Assembly (NCBI GenBank): GCA_044356865.1
Contig: JBIKVN010000018.1
Coordinates: 1 to 22,789 of the forward strand
Direction: 5' to 3'
Source of the DNA: JBEIUL01 sp044356865
Lineage (GTDB): Bacteria; Planctomycetota; Phycisphaerae; Phycisphaerales; SM1A02
DNA: 22,789 nucleotides
This document shows positions 22,701-22,789 of this stretch, piece by piece (position 1 is the stretch's first letter; each line of letters opens with the position of its first letter). The notes beneath the pieces were generated by a model. The model worked only from the letters and a program-made list of their open reading frames with translations, had not been told where the DNA came from and did not search any database. The translations under genes were made by a program, and so were the position numbers.

Positions 22701-22789
22701 GGGGTCCATCGCGGGGTTGGCGGCCGGGCGGGCGACCGGTGGCGGGACGGGAGCGGCGGCCGGGGTGGCCTTTGCCTTCGACTTTGAGA
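19755..22789 (-). CDS. putA: Bifunctional proline dehydrogenase / L-glutamate gamma-semialdehyde dehydrogenase
   Basis: The first in-window ATG (22709) gives 984 residues, but the frame stays open to the window edge through a Lys/Ala/Pro-rich stretch and no Shine-Dalgarno precedes that ATG, so the real start probably lies outside. Numbering here is from that ATG. The FAD-dependent proline dehydrogenase barrel covers about 130-460: NVSIKITALT, VFVNFDMEH, TVRLVKGAYWDYE, PALGSHNARSI, LQMLHGMG, and the substrate-binding end RRLLENTSNESWLK. The aldehyde dehydrogenase covers about 500-975: SPWNFPLAI (633-641), VVKPAEQTP, VAFTGSKAVG, general base Glu740 in CEMGGKNAV, nucleophile Cys774 in FCGQKCSAC, EEIFGPVLAV and QPFGGFGMSGTG. 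Together they oxidise proline to glutamate with substrate channelling. No DNA-binding domain is visible, so it is the enzyme-only type. Both active sites are intact. Confidence 0.95.
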   Translation of the reverse strand, partial: SKSKAKATPAAAPVPPPVARPAANPAMDPGREVATFDRDFEAAIRRQGERFLELSRKNRSGLLSASFWSDKLMDWSMKDEAFKVQLFRFVDCFPTLKTPDAVYDHLADYLSQPGVTPPPGFGLGMSVGGLARGLMAKTMSGQITGMAEKFIAGTDAESALPALRRLWDDGLCFSVDLLGEACVSDAEAEAYRAKYLDLIENLPKQVAAWPGNPRLDSDHLGAIPRTNVSIKITALTARVDPIDTEGSIRGLMEGIVPILEAARKRGVFVNFDMEHHGLKDLTLELFMRCCEKVDFAAGLAMQAYLRSAEQDVERITQWARSSGRQVTVRLVKGAYWDYETIHAEQMGWPVPVWSRKLDTDACYERIVRTLVERCPRSAGEGGVKPALGSHNARSIATALAALDRAGLPPSALELQMLHGMGEQLKAASVELGLRLREYVPVGQMIPGMAYLVRRLLENTSNESWLKAGFMDQASTDRLLASPHRQFDRDPGVERIAGAPERHALSAGHPSVADGRPFFTEAFRDFSRSDERRRFGEAIARSSVPVVRNDATVRHAEETVARLHRHFPAWRDMPWSERAACLVKAAAAMRHRRDELAGVVIRESGKTWREADADVCEAIDFCEFYAREASVLFEPRRLGRFVGELDQVIHEPRGVAAVISPWNFPLAICAGMTAAALVTGNTVVVKPAEQTPGIAKLLVDLLHQAGVPKDALAFLAGEGETVGAALVRDPRVALVAFTGSKAVGLDIVEACGKTAKGQPFLKKVICEMGGKNAVIVDASADLDEAVLGVRQSAFGFCGQKCSACSRAIVLDDCHDLFLERLVGATRALVVGDPMEPGTDIGPVIDEAAARRIREYIEIGRREGRVEVELPVPDGLGAKVGKPYVGPTVISGIRSDHRLAQEEIFGPVLAVIRVKDFDEALAVANSTEYKLTGGVYSRKPAHLERARREFRVGNLYLNRGITGALVGRQPFGGFGMSGTGTKAGGDDYLYHFVEPRSITENTMRRGFAPGLE

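Noticed and set aside
19554..22787. Plus-strand open frame of 1,077 codons
   Set aside because: It is fully antisense to putA, whose two enzyme domains are unmistakable.
1..22789. Search for tRNA, rRNA, CRISPR repeats, insertion-sequence ends and phage genes
   Set aside because: No cloverleaf, rRNA-like, regularly spaced repeat, transposase or integrase sequence was recognised by eye. A covariance-model scan would be needed for small RNAs.

Overview
This is a GC-rich bacterial chromosomal window with dense coding on both strands. Five adjacent secreted proteins end in a Val-Pro-Ala-Pro-Gly motif, a hydrophobic stretch and an Arg cluster (a PEP-CTERM-type sorting tail). Many genes lack a Shine-Dalgarno sequence, several stem-loop terminators lack a U-tract, and there are small lipoproteins and a DUF1573 protein. 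Together these suggest a planctomycete, probably Phycisphaerae-like. That assignment is inferred from gene style, not from a marker gene. I see no rRNA, tRNA, CRISPR array, insertion sequence or phage gene.

Layout. Bases 1-4841 (+): the 3' part of a large TPR protein, the YebC/TACO1 regulator, and a small lipoprotein that overlaps a TVP38/TMEM64 membrane protein by 4 bases. Bases 4861-5415 (-): elongation factor P with an unusual tip residue (Asn). A 566-base non-coding stretch with several stem-loops follows, then a DUF1573 lipoprotein (+). Bases 7125-8921 (-): HtpX protease and a TauE/SafE-type permease.

Bases 9001-13053 (-): the distinctive part, five tandem paralogues (called P1 to P5 here, in coordinate order) of a secreted, C-terminally anchored family I do not recognise. 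The mature chains contain no lysine and almost no cysteine. Four of the five genes share a leader design: a GC-rich stem-loop, then a purine-rich ribosome binding site, then ATG. P5 and P4 look like one transcription unit. P1, P2 and P3 each look separately transcribed.

Bases 13235-19600: a HisN-type phosphatase (-) diverges from a Ycf46-like AAA+ ATPase (+). A two-gene minus-strand operon (GT61-like glycosyltransferase, then a SAF-domain homoserine-dehydrogenase-like oxidoreductase, joined by an ATGA overlap) diverges from a ComM/YifB AAA+ protein. Bases 19755-22789 (-): a bifunctional proline dehydrogenase/glutamate-semialdehyde dehydrogenase (PutA) whose frame is still open at the window edge.

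Most genes are unrelated housekeeping functions. The best candidate for something undescribed is the P1-P5 array. The EF-P Asn tip and the structured region upstream of efp come next.
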